Source of the DNA: DASYPQ01 sp036006425
GTDB taxonomy: Bacteria; Planctomycetota; UBA1135; GCA-002686595
NCBI GenBank assembly: GCA_036006425.1
Contig: DASYPQ010000027.1
Location: 288,423 to 352,422 of the forward strand
Direction of reading: 5' to 3'
Length of the DNA stretch: 64,000 bases
The translations under genes were made by a program, and so were the position numbers. Under the pieces are notes generated by a model. The model did no database searches. It saw nothing but the letters and a program-made list of their open reading frames with translations, and was not told the DNA's origin. How positions within the stretch are numbered: position 1 is the stretch's first letter; each line of letters starts with the position of its first letter. Positions 16,723 to 25,683 of this stretch are shown piece by piece.

Positions 16723-17352
16723 ATGGGAGAAACCACACTCGCGAGGCCCACGCGGCAGGCGATCCTCGACGCCACGGACCGGCTGCTCGGCCGCCTCGGG
16801 TACCACAAGACGACGATCGACGACCTCGCGCGCGAGGCCGGGATCGCGCGGCGGACGATCTACCTGCACTTCCCGAGCAAGGAGGAGATCTTCCTCGCTT
16901 CGATCGACCGCGTCGTCGAGCGGCTGCTCGAGGAGCTGCGCGCGATCGCGCGGACGGAGGATCCGCCCGAATCGCGCCTCCGGCGGATGCTCCTCACGCG
17001 CGTCCTGTTCCGCTTCGACAGCGTCCGGGACTACCACGAGAGCCTCGAGGACCTACTCTCCGTCCTGCGTCCCGCCTACCTCCGGCGCCGTGAGCGCTAC
17101 TTCCAGGGCGAAGCCGAGATCCTCGCCGGCGTCATCGCGGAAGGCCGGCGGGAGGGCGTCCTCGACGCGAAGGATCCGCTCGAAGCCGCGCGCGCGCTCG
17201 TCACCGCGACGAACTCGCTGCTGCCCGCGTCCCTGAGCACGCCCGAGCTCGGATCGCGGGAAGCGATCGAGGCGGAGATCACGCGCGTCACGGACCTCCT
17301 GCTCCGCGGGCTCCTTTCCCGGAGCCCTCTCGCCGCTCGCACGATGACCTGA
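16723..17352 (+). CDS. TetR-family transcriptional regulator
   Basis: 209 residues from ATG 16723. A start at 16681 adds 14 residues and has a GGGAG upstream, but that stretch uses CAA and TAT codons rare in this window and is low in GC, so it reads like a control region. The HTH is at about residues 30-56 (TIDDLAREAG, RRTIYLHFPSKEEIF). The C-terminal ligand domain is helical and variable. The S41 peptidase gene starts 29 bases downstream on the same strand, so the regulator likely controls it along with itself. Confidence 0.85.
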   Translation: MGETTLARPTRQAILDATDRLLGRLGYHKTTIDDLAREAGIARRTIYLHFPSKEEIFLASIDRVVERLLEELRAIARTEDPPESRLRRMLLTRVLFRFDSVRDYHESLEDLLSVLRPAYLRRRERYFQGEAEILAGVIAEGRREGVLDAKDPLEAARALVTATNSLLPASLSTPELGSREAIEAEITRVTDLLLRGLLSRSPLAARTMT

Positions 17353-17381
17353 GATCGACACCGACCCGAAGGAGAAAGACC

Positions 17382-18482
17382 ATGCTTCCGTTCACACTCG
17401 CTCTGCGCCTCGTGGCGTTCGTGTTCGCGCTCTGCGCGAGCCTCGTGATCCCGAAAGGCGAGATGCTCTCCGCCGCCGAGAAGAAGGAGGCCGTCGACCG
17501 TCTCGTGGAGGAGCTCTCGAAGTCGTACGTGTTTCCGGACGTCGCGGATCGGATGACGGAAGCGATCCGCACGCGCCAGCGGAACGGCGAGTACGACAAG
17601 CTCGACGACCCGCAGGCATTCGCCCAGGCCCTGACGGAGCACCTCCAGGCCGTCAGCCACGACAAGCACATGCGCGTCCGCAGCGATTCGGGCGCTCCCG
17701 CTCCCGGAAGCCCGCGCCGGCGGTTCCCGGAGTCCGAGGACGGGTTGCGGCGCCTGAACTTCGGCTTCGAGAAGGTCGAGATCCTCCCCGGCAACGTCGG
17801 CTACATCGACCTGCGCATGTTCGCCCCGGCGGACCTCGCCGGGCCGACGGCCGCTGCGGCGATGGAGTTCCTCGCGAACACGGACGCGCTCGTGCTCGAC
17901 CTGCGCGAGAACGGCGGCGGCCAGCCGGACATGGTCCAGCTCTTCTGCAGCTACCTGTTCGGGCCCGAGCCGGTCCACCTGAACGATCTCTACTTCCGGC
18001 CGATGAACGAGACGCGCCAGTTCTGGACGCTCCCGTCGCTGCCGGGCAGGCGCTACGTCGGCAAGGACGTGTACGTGCTCACGAGCCACACGACGTTCTC
18101 GGGCGCCGAGGAGTGCACGTACAACCTCCAGACGCAGAAGCGCGCGCAGATCGTCGGCGAGACGACCGGCGGCGGCGCGAACCCGGGCGGCCGCGTGGAG
18201 CTCTCGAAGCACCTCTCCGCGTTCGTGCCCAGCGGCCGCGCGATCAATCCGATCACGGGGACGAACTGGGAGGGCACCGGCGTCGAGCCCGAGGTGCGCG
18301 TGCCCGCGAAGCTCGCCCTGGCGACGGCCCACACGCTCGCGTTGAAGAAGCTCGTCGAGGGCTGCACCGAGGACGATCGCCGCGCGGAGCTCGCCGAAGC
18401 CCTCGCGCACGTCGAGCACGACCTCGCCGCGCTCCAGGCCGAGACGGCGGAGGCGCGGCCGGCTGCCGCCGAGCGGCACTAG
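17382..18482 (+). CDS. S41-family serine peptidase (C-terminal-processing/IRBP type)
   Basis: 366 residues with an AGGAG ribosome-binding site seven to eight bases before the ATG. Residues 5-20 form a signal or anchor. The N-terminal IRBP-like helical domain (VDRLVEELSKSYVFPD) is followed by the S41 core: LDLRENGGGQPDMV and LTSHTTFSGAEE with Ser240 as the predicted nucleophile, then GETTGGGANPGG. No PDZ domain is evident between them. Likely periplasmic. Its stop codon shares a CTAG with the convergent epimerase gene. Confidence 0.85.
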   Translation: MLPFTLALRLVAFVFALCASLVIPKGEMLSAAEKKEAVDRLVEELSKSYVFPDVADRMTEAIRTRQRNGEYDKLDDPQAFAQALTEHLQAVSHDKHMRVRSDSGAPAPGSPRRRFPESEDGLRRLNFGFEKVEILPGNVGYIDLRMFAPADLAGPTAAAAMEFLANTDALVLDLRENGGGQPDMVQLFCSYLFGPEPVHLNDLYFRPMNETRQFWTLPSLPGRRYVGKDVYVLTSHTTFSGAEECTYNLQTQKRAQIVGETTGGGANPGGRVELSKHLSAFVPSGRAINPITGTNWEGTGVEPEVRVPAKLALATAHTLALKKLVEGCTEDDRRAELAEALAHVEHDLAALQAETAEARPAAAERH

Positions 18483-19390
18483 GGAAGGTGCGCCTTCCAG
18501 GCGCGGAAGCAGCGGTCCACCTCGTCGACGAATCCCGCGTGCCGCGGCTGCCAGCCGAGGAACCGCGCGGCCCGGCTCGCGTCGACGTGCTGGTCGAATT
18601 GCAGGGTCTCCGCCAGCGGCCCGAACCGGCGCGCGGCTTCGTCCGCCGGGATCGTGGCGACGCGCCCTTCCGCGCCGGCGGCGACGCTCGCCGCGCGCGC
18701 GCATTCGGCGACCGTCGAGCGACTCCGGTCCGTCGCGTTCAGGATCTCGCCTCCGAGCTGCGATTCGACCGCGAGCCGGTACAGCTCAGCGACGTCGTCG
18801 ACGTGGATCATGCTCCAGCGACAGCTCCCGTCGCCGAGGATCCGTGCCGCGCCGGTCTTCGACGCGCTCTCGAACCACATCGCGGTCAGGCTTCCGCTGC
18901 CGCCGTAGATGCACCCGGGGCGCACGACGGTCGTGCGCAGGCCGCCCCGGCTCGCGGCCAGGACGATCTTCTCGGTCTCGACGCGCGGCGCGACGAGCTT
19001 GGGCGGGTTCGGAGCCGACGCTTCGTCGACGCGCGCCCCACGCGTGTCGCCGTACACCCACACGCCGCTCGTGTACACGAACGTGCGCGATGCGCCCGGC
19101 ACGGCGGAATGCGCGGCGACGATCGCCTCGACCGCCTTGCGATCGAGGTCGTGGAACCGCGCCGAGCTCTCCGCGGCGCAGTGCACGACGGCGCGGCACG
19201 CGCGCGCCCGGTCCGACCAGCTCGCCGGCGCCTCGAGGTTGCCGACGACGGGTTCGACCTCCGCGCGCGCGAGGTCCTTCGCCTTCTCGGCGGTCCGGAC
19301 GAGGCCGGCGACCTCGTGGCCCGCGCGCGCGAGCGCGCCCGCGACCGCGGAGCCGAGGAAGCCGCTCGCGCCGGTGACGAAGACGCGCAC
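18479..19390 (-). CDS. NAD-dependent epimerase/dehydratase family protein (extended SDR), atypical catalytic site
   Basis: 303 residues, GTG start. The Rossmann motif TGASGFLG is at the N-terminus, followed by VYTSGVWVYGDT and WSMIHVDDVAELY, all typical of extended SDRs. The usual YxxxK catalytic pair appears as VETEK, so the Tyr is absent, although the Lys is present. It may be a binding protein or use another acid. The start lies eight bases after the malate dehydrogenase stop, so the two are probably co-transcribed. Confidence 0.78.
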   Translation of the reverse strand: MRVFVTGASGFLGSAVAGALARAGHEVAGLVRTAEKAKDLARAEVEPVVGNLEAPASWSDRARACRAVVHCAAESSARFHDLDRKAVEAIVAAHSAVPGASRTFVYTSGVWVYGDTRGARVDEASAPNPPKLVAPRVETEKIVLAASRGGLRTTVVRPGCIYGGSGSLTAMWFESASKTGAARILGDGSCRWSMIHVDDVAELYRLAVESQLGGEILNATDRSRSTVAECARAASVAAGAEGRVATIPADEAARRFGPLAETLQFDQHVDASRAARFLGWQPRHAGFVDEVDRCFRAWKAHLP

Positions 19391-19398
19391 GGACGCTC

Positions 19399-20391
19399 TC
19401 AGCCGAGGAGATCCGCGACGACGGAGCGCTCGAGCTCGAGCTCCTTGACGCTCGCGCCGATCTTGTCGCGCAGGAAGGCGTTCATCGTGACCCCCTGGAC
19501 GACTTCCCAGCCGCCGTTGCCGTCGCTGCGGACCGGGAAGGAGCTGATGACGCCCTCCGGGACGCCGTAGCTGCCGTCGCTCGCGACGGCGACCGAGTGC
19601 CAGGCGCCCTTCTGCGTCGGCTGGACGAGATCCCGGACGTGGTCGATCAGCGCGTTCGCCGCCGACGCCGCACTCGAAGCGCCGCGCGCGGCGATGATCG
19701 CGGCTCCGCGCTGCTGCACCGACTTCAGGAACTCGCCCTGGAGCCAGCTCTCGTCGCCGATGACTTGCGCCGCGGACCGCCCGTCGATCGTCGTGTTGTA
19801 GAAATCGGGGACCTGCGTCGACGAGTGGTTGCCCCAGATCAGCGCGTTGCGCACGGCGCTCGTCGGCACCCGCGCCTTGTGCGCGAGCAGCGCGGTGGCG
19901 CGGTTCTGGTCGAGCCGCGTCATCGCGCTGAAGCGCTGGCGCGGGACGTCGGGAGCCGAGTGCATGGCGATCAGGCAGTTCGTGTTGCACGGGTTGCCGA
20001 CGACGGCGACGCGCACGTCCTTCGCGGCGTGGTCGTTGATCGCACGACCCTGGCCCGTGAAGATCGGCCCGTTGACCTTGATCAGGTCGTTGCGCTCCAT
20101 CCCCGGGCCGCGCGGCCGGCTTCCGATGAGCAGGCACCAGTTCGCGTCCTTGAACCCGACCTTCGGATCGCTCGTGAGGACCATGCTCTCGAGCAGAGGG
20201 AACGCGCAGTCCTCGAGCTCCATCGCGACGCCCCGCAGCGCGAGCTGCGCCTTCTCGTCGGGGATCTCGATCATCTGCAGCACGACCGGCTGGTCGGGCC
20301 CGAACATCGCTCCCGCGGCGATGCGCGGCACGAGCGCGTAGCCGATCTGTCCTGCGGCGCCGGTGACGGCGACTCGGATGGCTTTTTTCAT
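19399..20391 (-). CDS. mdh: malate dehydrogenase
   Basis: 330 residues. The N-terminal NAD motif VTGAAGQIGYAL, the substrate arginines in GSRPRGPGMERNDL, VVGNPCNTNCL, and the catalytic IWGNHSSTQVPD (His) identify the cytosolic-type (group 1) malate dehydrogenase rather than the lactate-dehydrogenase-like group. It interconverts malate and oxaloacetate with NAD(H) in the citric acid cycle. An ATG preceded by AAGAC is the start; an upstream in-frame extension into the 244-base divergent gap looks non-coding. Confidence 0.92.
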   Translation of the reverse strand: MKKAIRVAVTGAAGQIGYALVPRIAAGAMFGPDQPVVLQMIEIPDEKAQLALRGVAMELEDCAFPLLESMVLTSDPKVGFKDANWCLLIGSRPRGPGMERNDLIKVNGPIFTGQGRAINDHAAKDVRVAVVGNPCNTNCLIAMHSAPDVPRQRFSAMTRLDQNRATALLAHKARVPTSAVRNALIWGNHSSTQVPDFYNTTIDGRSAAQVIGDESWLQGEFLKSVQQRGAAIIAARGASSAASAANALIDHVRDLVQPTQKGAWHSVAVASDGSYGVPEGVISSFPVRSDGNGGWEVVQGVTMNAFLRDKIGASVKELELERSVVADLLG

Positions 20392-20635
20392 GGGTCTTCG
20401 GGGTGCGTCCACGCCGCGGCGTGAGGGTGTCGGGTCCACGGTTCGAAGGAAGGGGGAGTAGTGTGCCCCTCGGCTTCCGGAATGAAAGGGACGCGGAACC
20501 TCTTTTTCCCCGGTGCAGGTCGCGCCTTGCGGCCTCCACCTCGGGGTCGGCGTATGCTAGACAGGGGATTGCTCGCGCCTCCCTGGAGTTCGACTGGACA
20601 CCACCGCCCTCCGCTCCGCCGCACCGCCGCCCTCC

Positions 20636-21757
20636 GTGGAGCGCCTGTCCGATTGGCTGGCGGAGCTCGGGAGCCAGGCCAAGGCCTATCGCTTCGACGT
20701 GGCGCCGAACCCCTGCGTCGGCGCGGCGGTCCTCGCCGGGGACCGACTGATCGCGCGCGGCTTCCACGAGGTCTGGGGGCGTGAGCACGCGGAGATCAAC
20801 GCCCTCGCCGCCGCGCGCGCGAGCGGAGTACCGCCGAGCCGCTGGGACGCCCTGCTCGTCACACTCGAGCCGTGCTCCTCGCGCGGCAAGACGCCGCCTT
20901 GCGTCGAGGACATCCTCGCGAGCGGCATCCGACGCGTCGTCGTCGGGGAGGTCGATCCCGACCCGCGCCACCGCGGTGCCGGGTTGCGCGCGCTGCGCGA
21001 CGCGGGCGTCGAGGTCGAGCTCCTCGAGGGAGCGGCGAGGCTCTCCGACGTCGCGCCGCACTTCGTCGCGTGGAACAGCGACGACCGGATCCGCCGCCCG
21101 CGGCCGTGGATGATCGCGAAGTGGGCGCAGACGCGCACCGGACAGCTCGTGCCCCCTCCCGACGTCGGCGGAGGTCGATGGATCTCGGGCGCCGAGGCGC
21201 GCGCGGAAGTGCAGACGCTGCGCGGCCGCGTCGATGCGATCATGAGCAGCGTCGGGACCGTCCTGCGGGACGACCCGCGCTTCACCGTGCGGCCTCCCGG
21301 CGACCGCAGCCGTCCGCCGCTGCGCGTGATCCTCGACAGCCGCCTGCGCACGCCGCCGAACGCGAAGCTCTTCGATCCGCCCGGTCCCGCGGAGAGCGGG
21401 GGCGAGGTCCACATCCTGTGCGTCGGCGGGGAGGACGAGGGCCGGCACCGCGCCCTCGTCGCGGCCGGCGCGACCGTGCACGAGCTGCACGCCGCGACGG
21501 ACGACGGCGTCTCGCTGCGCGATGCGCACACCTGGATGTGGGAGCGCGGACTCCGCCGCGTCGTCCTCGAAGCCGGACCGCGCCTGCTCACGCACCACCT
21601 GCAGTCCGGGTTCGTCGACCAGGTGCGCATCTACACCGGACCGGTCAACGGGGGCGAGGGCCTCTCGATGGCCGATTGGCTCACGCGCCTCGTCTTTCGC
21701 GAGCGCCTCGACCGCGAGTGCGGAGCGGACGCCGTGCTCGAGGCGTTCCTGCGCTAG
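20636..21757 (+). CDS. ribD: bifunctional riboflavin biosynthesis deaminase/reductase RibD
   Basis: 373 residues from a GTG. The N-terminal deaminase domain has the zinc motif HAE (His51, Glu53) with Cys80 and Cys89 (LEPCSSRGKTPPC). The C-terminal half is a DHFR-like reductase (RPWMIAKWAQT, GRVDAIMSSVGTVLRDDP, VVLEAGPRLL). Together they carry out two steps after GTP cyclohydrolase II. It starts a four-gene plus-strand series. The 244-base gap upstream holds a possible -10 TATGCT (20553-20558); I see no FMN riboswitch there. Confidence 0.88.
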   Translation: MERLSDWLAELGSQAKAYRFDVAPNPCVGAAVLAGDRLIARGFHEVWGREHAEINALAAARASGVPPSRWDALLVTLEPCSSRGKTPPCVEDILASGIRRVVVGEVDPDPRHRGAGLRALRDAGVEVELLEGAARLSDVAPHFVAWNSDDRIRRPRPWMIAKWAQTRTGQLVPPPDVGGGRWISGAEARAEVQTLRGRVDAIMSSVGTVLRDDPRFTVRPPGDRSRPPLRVILDSRLRTPPNAKLFDPPGPAESGGEVHILCVGGEDEGRHRALVAAGATVHELHAATDDGVSLRDAHTWMWERGLRRVVLEAGPRLLTHHLQSGFVDQVRIYTGPVNGGEGLSMADWLTRLVFRERLDRECGADAVLEAFLR

Positions 21758-21775
21758 ACGCGAGGAGTCTCGACG

Positions 21776-22741
21776 GTGGCGAGCTCTCCCGCGGTTCGCC
21801 CCGAGCACGTCGCGTGTCCCCTTTGTTCGCGGGATGCGCCCCGACCGTACCGCGCGGGGATGTACCGGTTCGAAGGCGTCGCGTTCGATCTCGTGCGCTG
21901 TCCCTGCGGGCTCGTGTACGTCGATCCGCGCCCCGACGGGGCGTCGATCGCACGCATGTACGACGATCCCGACTACTACACCGAGGGCTACAACCTCGGC
22001 GTCGAGACGGAGAACTACTTCGATCGGCGCGCCGAGCTCATCGCGCAGTACGAGCGCACGGCGGGGGAGCTCGCGCGCGAGATCGGCGGCACCGGCGATC
22101 TCCTCGAGCTCGGCTCGGCCGGCGGGTTCTTCCTCGAGGGCGCGCGTCGCGCGGGCTTCCGCGTACGCGGGGTCGAGCTCTCGCCGCAGGCGGCGGAGTA
22201 CTCGAAGCGCGAGCTCTCGCTCGACGTCTTCCACGGACAGCTCGAGGCGGCGCCCTTCGAGTCGGAGAGCTTCGACGTCGCGGTCGCCGACAACGTGCTC
22301 GAGCACACGACGTCACCGGGGGAAGTCCTCGCCCGGCTGCACGCGCTCCTGCGGCGCGGCGGACACCTCGTCGTCATCGTCCCGAGCTACGTGAACTCGA
22401 TCTACTTCCGCGCGCTGCTCGGGCTGCAGGCGCTCGTGCCGAAGCGCTTCCTCGGCGAGCAGCTGCTCGGGATCCTCAAGCTCGACCCGCGCGGGCACTC
22501 CGGGAACCCGTACCACATCCTCGAGTTCGACAGGCGCACGCTGGTCGCCCTCGTGCGCCGATCCGGATTCGAGATCGTCCGCGTCGAGGCTTCCGTGCCG
22601 CTCCCGGCGCATCTTTTCCGCTCGAAGGATCCCGCGCTGCGCGTCCGGGCGTTGCGCGCGGCGTTTCTCGCGCTCGACGCGCTCATGCGCCGCGGAATCC
22701 TGCCCGGCGCTCGCCTTCGACTGCTCGCGAGCCGAAGGTAG
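21776..22741 (+). CDS. class I SAM methyltransferase with N-terminal zinc ribbon
   Basis: 321 residues, GTG preceded by a strong GAGGAG. Residues about 12-45 hold four cysteines in two pairs (CPLC, CPCG), a zinc-ribbon often found on methyltransferases acting on sugar or lipid-linked substrates. The SAM domain follows: LLELGSAGGFFLEGAR, then VADNVLEHTTSPGEVL and a C-terminal helical region with an amphipathic segment. It lies with a GT2 and a membrane glycosyltransferase gene, so polysaccharide or glycolipid decoration is a reasonable guess. Confidence 0.82.
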   Translation: MASSPAVRPEHVACPLCSRDAPRPYRAGMYRFEGVAFDLVRCPCGLVYVDPRPDGASIARMYDDPDYYTEGYNLGVETENYFDRRAELIAQYERTAGELAREIGGTGDLLELGSAGGFFLEGARRAGFRVRGVELSPQAAEYSKRELSLDVFHGQLEAAPFESESFDVAVADNVLEHTTSPGEVLARLHALLRRGGHLVVIVPSYVNSIYFRALLGLQALVPKRFLGEQLLGILKLDPRGHSGNPYHILEFDRRTLVALVRRSGFEIVRVEASVPLPAHLFRSKDPALRVRALRAAFLALDALMRRGILPGARLRLLASRR

Positions 22742-22753
22742 GATCGCCCGAGG

Positions 22754-23512
22754 ATGCCTTCCCAGCCCGAATCGCGCCCGGCGGCACCGCGGGTCGTCTG
22801 CACGGTGCCGACGTACAACGAGTCGGCCAACATCCTCGCCTTGTCCCGCGAACTCCTCGCGCTCGCTCCCGACCTGCACGTCCTCGTCATCGACGACGAT
22901 TCCCCGGACGGCACGTGGCGACTCGTCGAGGAAGCGGGCCGCGCGGAACCGCGGCTGCATCTCCTGCGGCGCACGACCGATCGCGGCCGCGGTCGCTCGG
23001 GCCGGGACGGATTCCTCGAGGCACTGCGGATGGGCGCCCGCATCGTGATCGAGATGGACGCGGACTTCAGCCACCTTCCGGCGCACGTCCCGCTCCTCGT
23101 CGCGCGCCTCGACGCGCCGGGGCCGCCCGTCGGGCTCGTGCTCGGCTCGCGCGGCGTCGCCGGCGGGAGCGACGCGGACCGCGGCTTCCTGCGCCGGCTG
23201 CTCACGAAGGCCGCGAACCTGTACATCCGCATCGTGCTCGGGCTCGCCGTGCGCGACTGCAATTCGGGCTTCCGCTGCTGGCGCCGGGAGACGCTCGAGC
23301 GGATCCGCGTCGCGGAGACGTTCTCCGCGGGGCCCGCCATCGTGCAGGAGCTGCTGTTCAAGACGGCCCGCGCCGGCATCGGTGTCGCGGAAGTGCCGAT
23401 CGACTTCGCCAACCGCCGCCACGGCAGCTCGACGCTGACCTTCGGCAAGCTCCTGACCGGGTACACGACAGTGCTCGAGCTGCGCTGGCTCGCCTGGATG
23501 GGGAAACTCTGA
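22754..23512 (+). CDS. glycosyltransferase family 2, polyprenyl-phosphate mannosyltransferase-like
   Basis: 252 residues. It has the GT-A features of dolichol/polyprenyl-phosphate sugar transferases: VCTVPTYNESANI, LVIDDDSPDGTW, IEMDADFSHLP (DxD), SGFRCWRRETLE and an FANRRHGSS loop. The last 20 residues are mildly hydrophobic but do not form clear transmembrane segments. It likely charges polyprenyl phosphate with a sugar for the membrane glycosyltransferase encoded four bases downstream (23517). Confidence 0.88.
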   Translation: MPSQPESRPAAPRVVCTVPTYNESANILALSRELLALAPDLHVLVIDDDSPDGTWRLVEEAGRAEPRLHLLRRTTDRGRGRSGRDGFLEALRMGARIVIEMDADFSHLPAHVPLLVARLDAPGPPVGLVLGSRGVAGGSDADRGFLRRLLTKAANLYIRIVLGLAVRDCNSGFRCWRRETLERIRVAETFSAGPAIVQELLFKTARAGIGVAEVPIDFANRRHGSSTLTFGKLLTGYTTVLELRWLAWMGKL

Positions 23513-23516
23513 GGCG

Positions 23517-25643
23517 ATGACCCGGCGCTTCCCGCTCGGCCTCGCCCTCGCGCTGCTCGTCTACGTCGTCCTCCGCGGTCTCGTCCTGCACACGGCCTTC
23601 GACGAGGTCGGCCTGTGGATGTACGAGGTCAACCCGATGGGGACGCTGGCGGAGCTGTGCCTGCGCGGCATCCGCGTGCCGACGCACCTCTTCTACGACA
23701 ACGCCGCGGGGCAGGTGCTCGGGGGATACCTCGCCGTGCCGGCGTTCCTGGTGCTCGGGCCGACGTACCTCGCGCTCAAGGTCGTTCCGCTGCTGATGGG
23801 GATCGGCACGCTGCTGCTCCTGTACGCGTTCCTGCGGGAGGCGTTCGGCCGCACGGCGGCGGTGCTCGGCGCGTGGCTGTTCGCGCTCGCGCCGACGGCG
23901 CTCTTCAAGTACTCGATGGTCTGCAGCGGCAACCACTTCGAGAACGTCTTCTTCTCGTCGATCGTGCTCCTCCTCTTCTACCGCCTCCACGCGCGCGGCG
24001 TGACGGCGGGGCGGCTCTTCGCGGTCGGTGTCGCGGCGGGGTTCGCGACGTTCGTGTTCCTCGGCGCCGTGATCCCCGTCGGGATCCTGGCCGGGATGCA
24101 CGTCGGCGTGCGCGGCCTGCGCCGCACCGCGCGCGATCTCGCGGCGCTCGTGCCGGGCTTCCTCGTCGGCATCGCTCCGTTGCTCGCGTTGAACGCCTGG
24201 ACGAGCGGTCGGGGTGCGTTCTATCTCGCGTCGAAGTTCGGGGAAGGCGACGCCGTCGGCTCGGCCGCGTTCGCGCGCGTTCCCGCGCGCATCGCGACCT
24301 ACCTGTTCGTCAAGCTGCCGCAGGCCGCGTCCTATCCGGACTTCGCCGGCGTCGGCGGGCAGGTCCTGTCGTGGACCTTCGCGCTCGCGCTCGCCGCCGC
24401 CACGTGCGCGTGCGTGCCGTCCGCGGTCCGCGCGCTGCTGGCGTTCACGAAGCGGTCCGCGCCGCAGGAGGAGAAGGCGCGCTTCGAGCGCGCGAAGCTC
24501 CTGCCGATGGTGCTGTACCTCCCGCTCTCCGCGCTCGCGTTCGGACTCTCGAACCTCGTCGTCTACGAGCTCGGCGGGCCGCTCGGCTTCAGCGCGTACC
24601 GCTACTACCTGCCGGTGTTCCTCTTCGGCCTGCTCGCCGTCGCCGCCGTCTGCGCGCGCGGTTTCGAGCGCGGCGGCGGCGCGCGCGCAGGCGCGGCCGT
24701 GCTGTTCGCCGCGGCGTTGCTGCCGGGGATCTCGAACCTCGGCCTCGTCGACTGGAGCTTCTCGAACACCGGGCTCGGCTCGCGCTACGCCGGGTACGAC
24801 CTCTCGAAGATCGCGCGCGTGCTGCTGGCTTCGAAGAACCACCTCGAGGCGCGCGAGATCACCGGGTTCCTCGACACGTTCCCGCCGCTCGTGCGCGCAC
24901 GCGTCGCGCGCGCGCTCGGATTCAATCTCGCCGTGCGCCAGTTGAACTCGGGTCTCGGGCGCGGTCCGACGGCGATGCGCGCGGGCCGCGTCGACCTCGA
25001 TCCCCTGGTCGCGCCGTACGCAGTGTCCGACCGCGCGGAGATCGCCCGGGGCGCCGGGATCGGAGCCCGCTTCGTCCAGTTCTCCGAGCGCGCGCCGCTC
25101 GAGGACCTCGTCGGGCTGCTCGCGCGGAGCGCCGACGAGGCGAGCCCCGCGGCGAAGCCCTTGCTCCCCGCGTTCCTCGAAGGTGCCGCACTCCCGAACC
25201 CGAGCCTGCCGCTCGCGACGCGGACCGCGCCGATCCTCGCGGAGAATCGCGCGATCGCGGTCCTCGCGCTCGACCGGACCGGCTCGCGCGCGCTCGCCGA
25301 GGGGATCGCGCGCGGCGATGGATTCCTGGCGGGCGGACTCGTCCGCCGCGGCATCCCGCGGGACGTCCAGAGCGTCGCCGCCGCGCTCGCCGCGCTGCCC
25401 TCCGATCTCTCCCCGAGTTTCTCCGAGGGTCTGGGCGCCGGCTGCGCCGAGGGCGGCGAGGAACCCGGCCTGCCCGCGGCCTTCCCCGTGCCGCCGGAGA
25501 CGAGCGCGGCGTTCTGGTCCGGATTCGTGTCTGCGCTGCGTTCGATCCACGGCGCCGGTGCACCGCGCGTCGCCGCGGCCCTCGCGGTCCGGCTCGCGCC
25601 CGAGCATCGGGCGGCGCTCGAGCGCGCGCTCGAACGCGAGTAG
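23517..25643 (+). CDS. multi-pass membrane protein, GT-C (PMT-like) fold candidate
   Basis: 708 residues. The N-terminal two thirds have about ten hydrophobic segments, with the first outer loop carrying acidic FDEVGLWMYEVNP, typical of the GT-C family whose first loop holds the catalytic acid. Residues beyond about 480 form a long soluble Ala/Gly-rich part without clear motifs. Its neighbour is a polyprenyl-phosphate sugar synthase, the usual donor supplier for GT-C enzymes. A role in protein or glycan glycosylation is an inference; the acceptor is unknown. Confidence 0.72.
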   Translation: MTRRFPLGLALALLVYVVLRGLVLHTAFDEVGLWMYEVNPMGTLAELCLRGIRVPTHLFYDNAAGQVLGGYLAVPAFLVLGPTYLALKVVPLLMGIGTLLLLYAFLREAFGRTAAVLGAWLFALAPTALFKYSMVCSGNHFENVFFSSIVLLLFYRLHARGVTAGRLFAVGVAAGFATFVFLGAVIPVGILAGMHVGVRGLRRTARDLAALVPGFLVGIAPLLALNAWTSGRGAFYLASKFGEGDAVGSAAFARVPARIATYLFVKLPQAASYPDFAGVGGQVLSWTFALALAAATCACVPSAVRALLAFTKRSAPQEEKARFERAKLLPMVLYLPLSALAFGLSNLVVYELGGPLGFSAYRYYLPVFLFGLLAVAAVCARGFERGGGARAGAAVLFAAALLPGISNLGLVDWSFSNTGLGSRYAGYDLSKIARVLLASKNHLEAREITGFLDTFPPLVRARVARALGFNLAVRQLNSGLGRGPTAMRAGRVDLDPLVAPYAVSDRAEIARGAGIGARFVQFSERAPLEDLVGLLARSADEASPAAKPLLPAFLEGAALPNPSLPLATRTAPILAENRAIAVLALDRTGSRALAEGIARGDGFLAGGLVRRGIPRDVQSVAAALAALPSDLSPSFSEGLGAGCAEGGEEPGLPAAFPVPPETSAAFWSGFVSALRSIHGAGAPRVAAALAVRLAPEHRAALERALERE

Positions 25644-25683
25644 CGCCCTGGCTCCGGGACGGGACCTGCCTTACAAGGGAGCC

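Noticed and set aside
20392..20635. Possible FMN riboswitch upstream of ribD
   Set aside because: I could not find the conserved FMN-aptamer core segments or a matching stem layout; only a -10-like hexamer is visible.
18479..22306. A 1275-codon minus frame across the epimerase, mdh and ribD regions
   Set aside because: Only the part below 19390 matches a real protein (the epimerase); the rest is antisense to mdh and ribD with biased composition.
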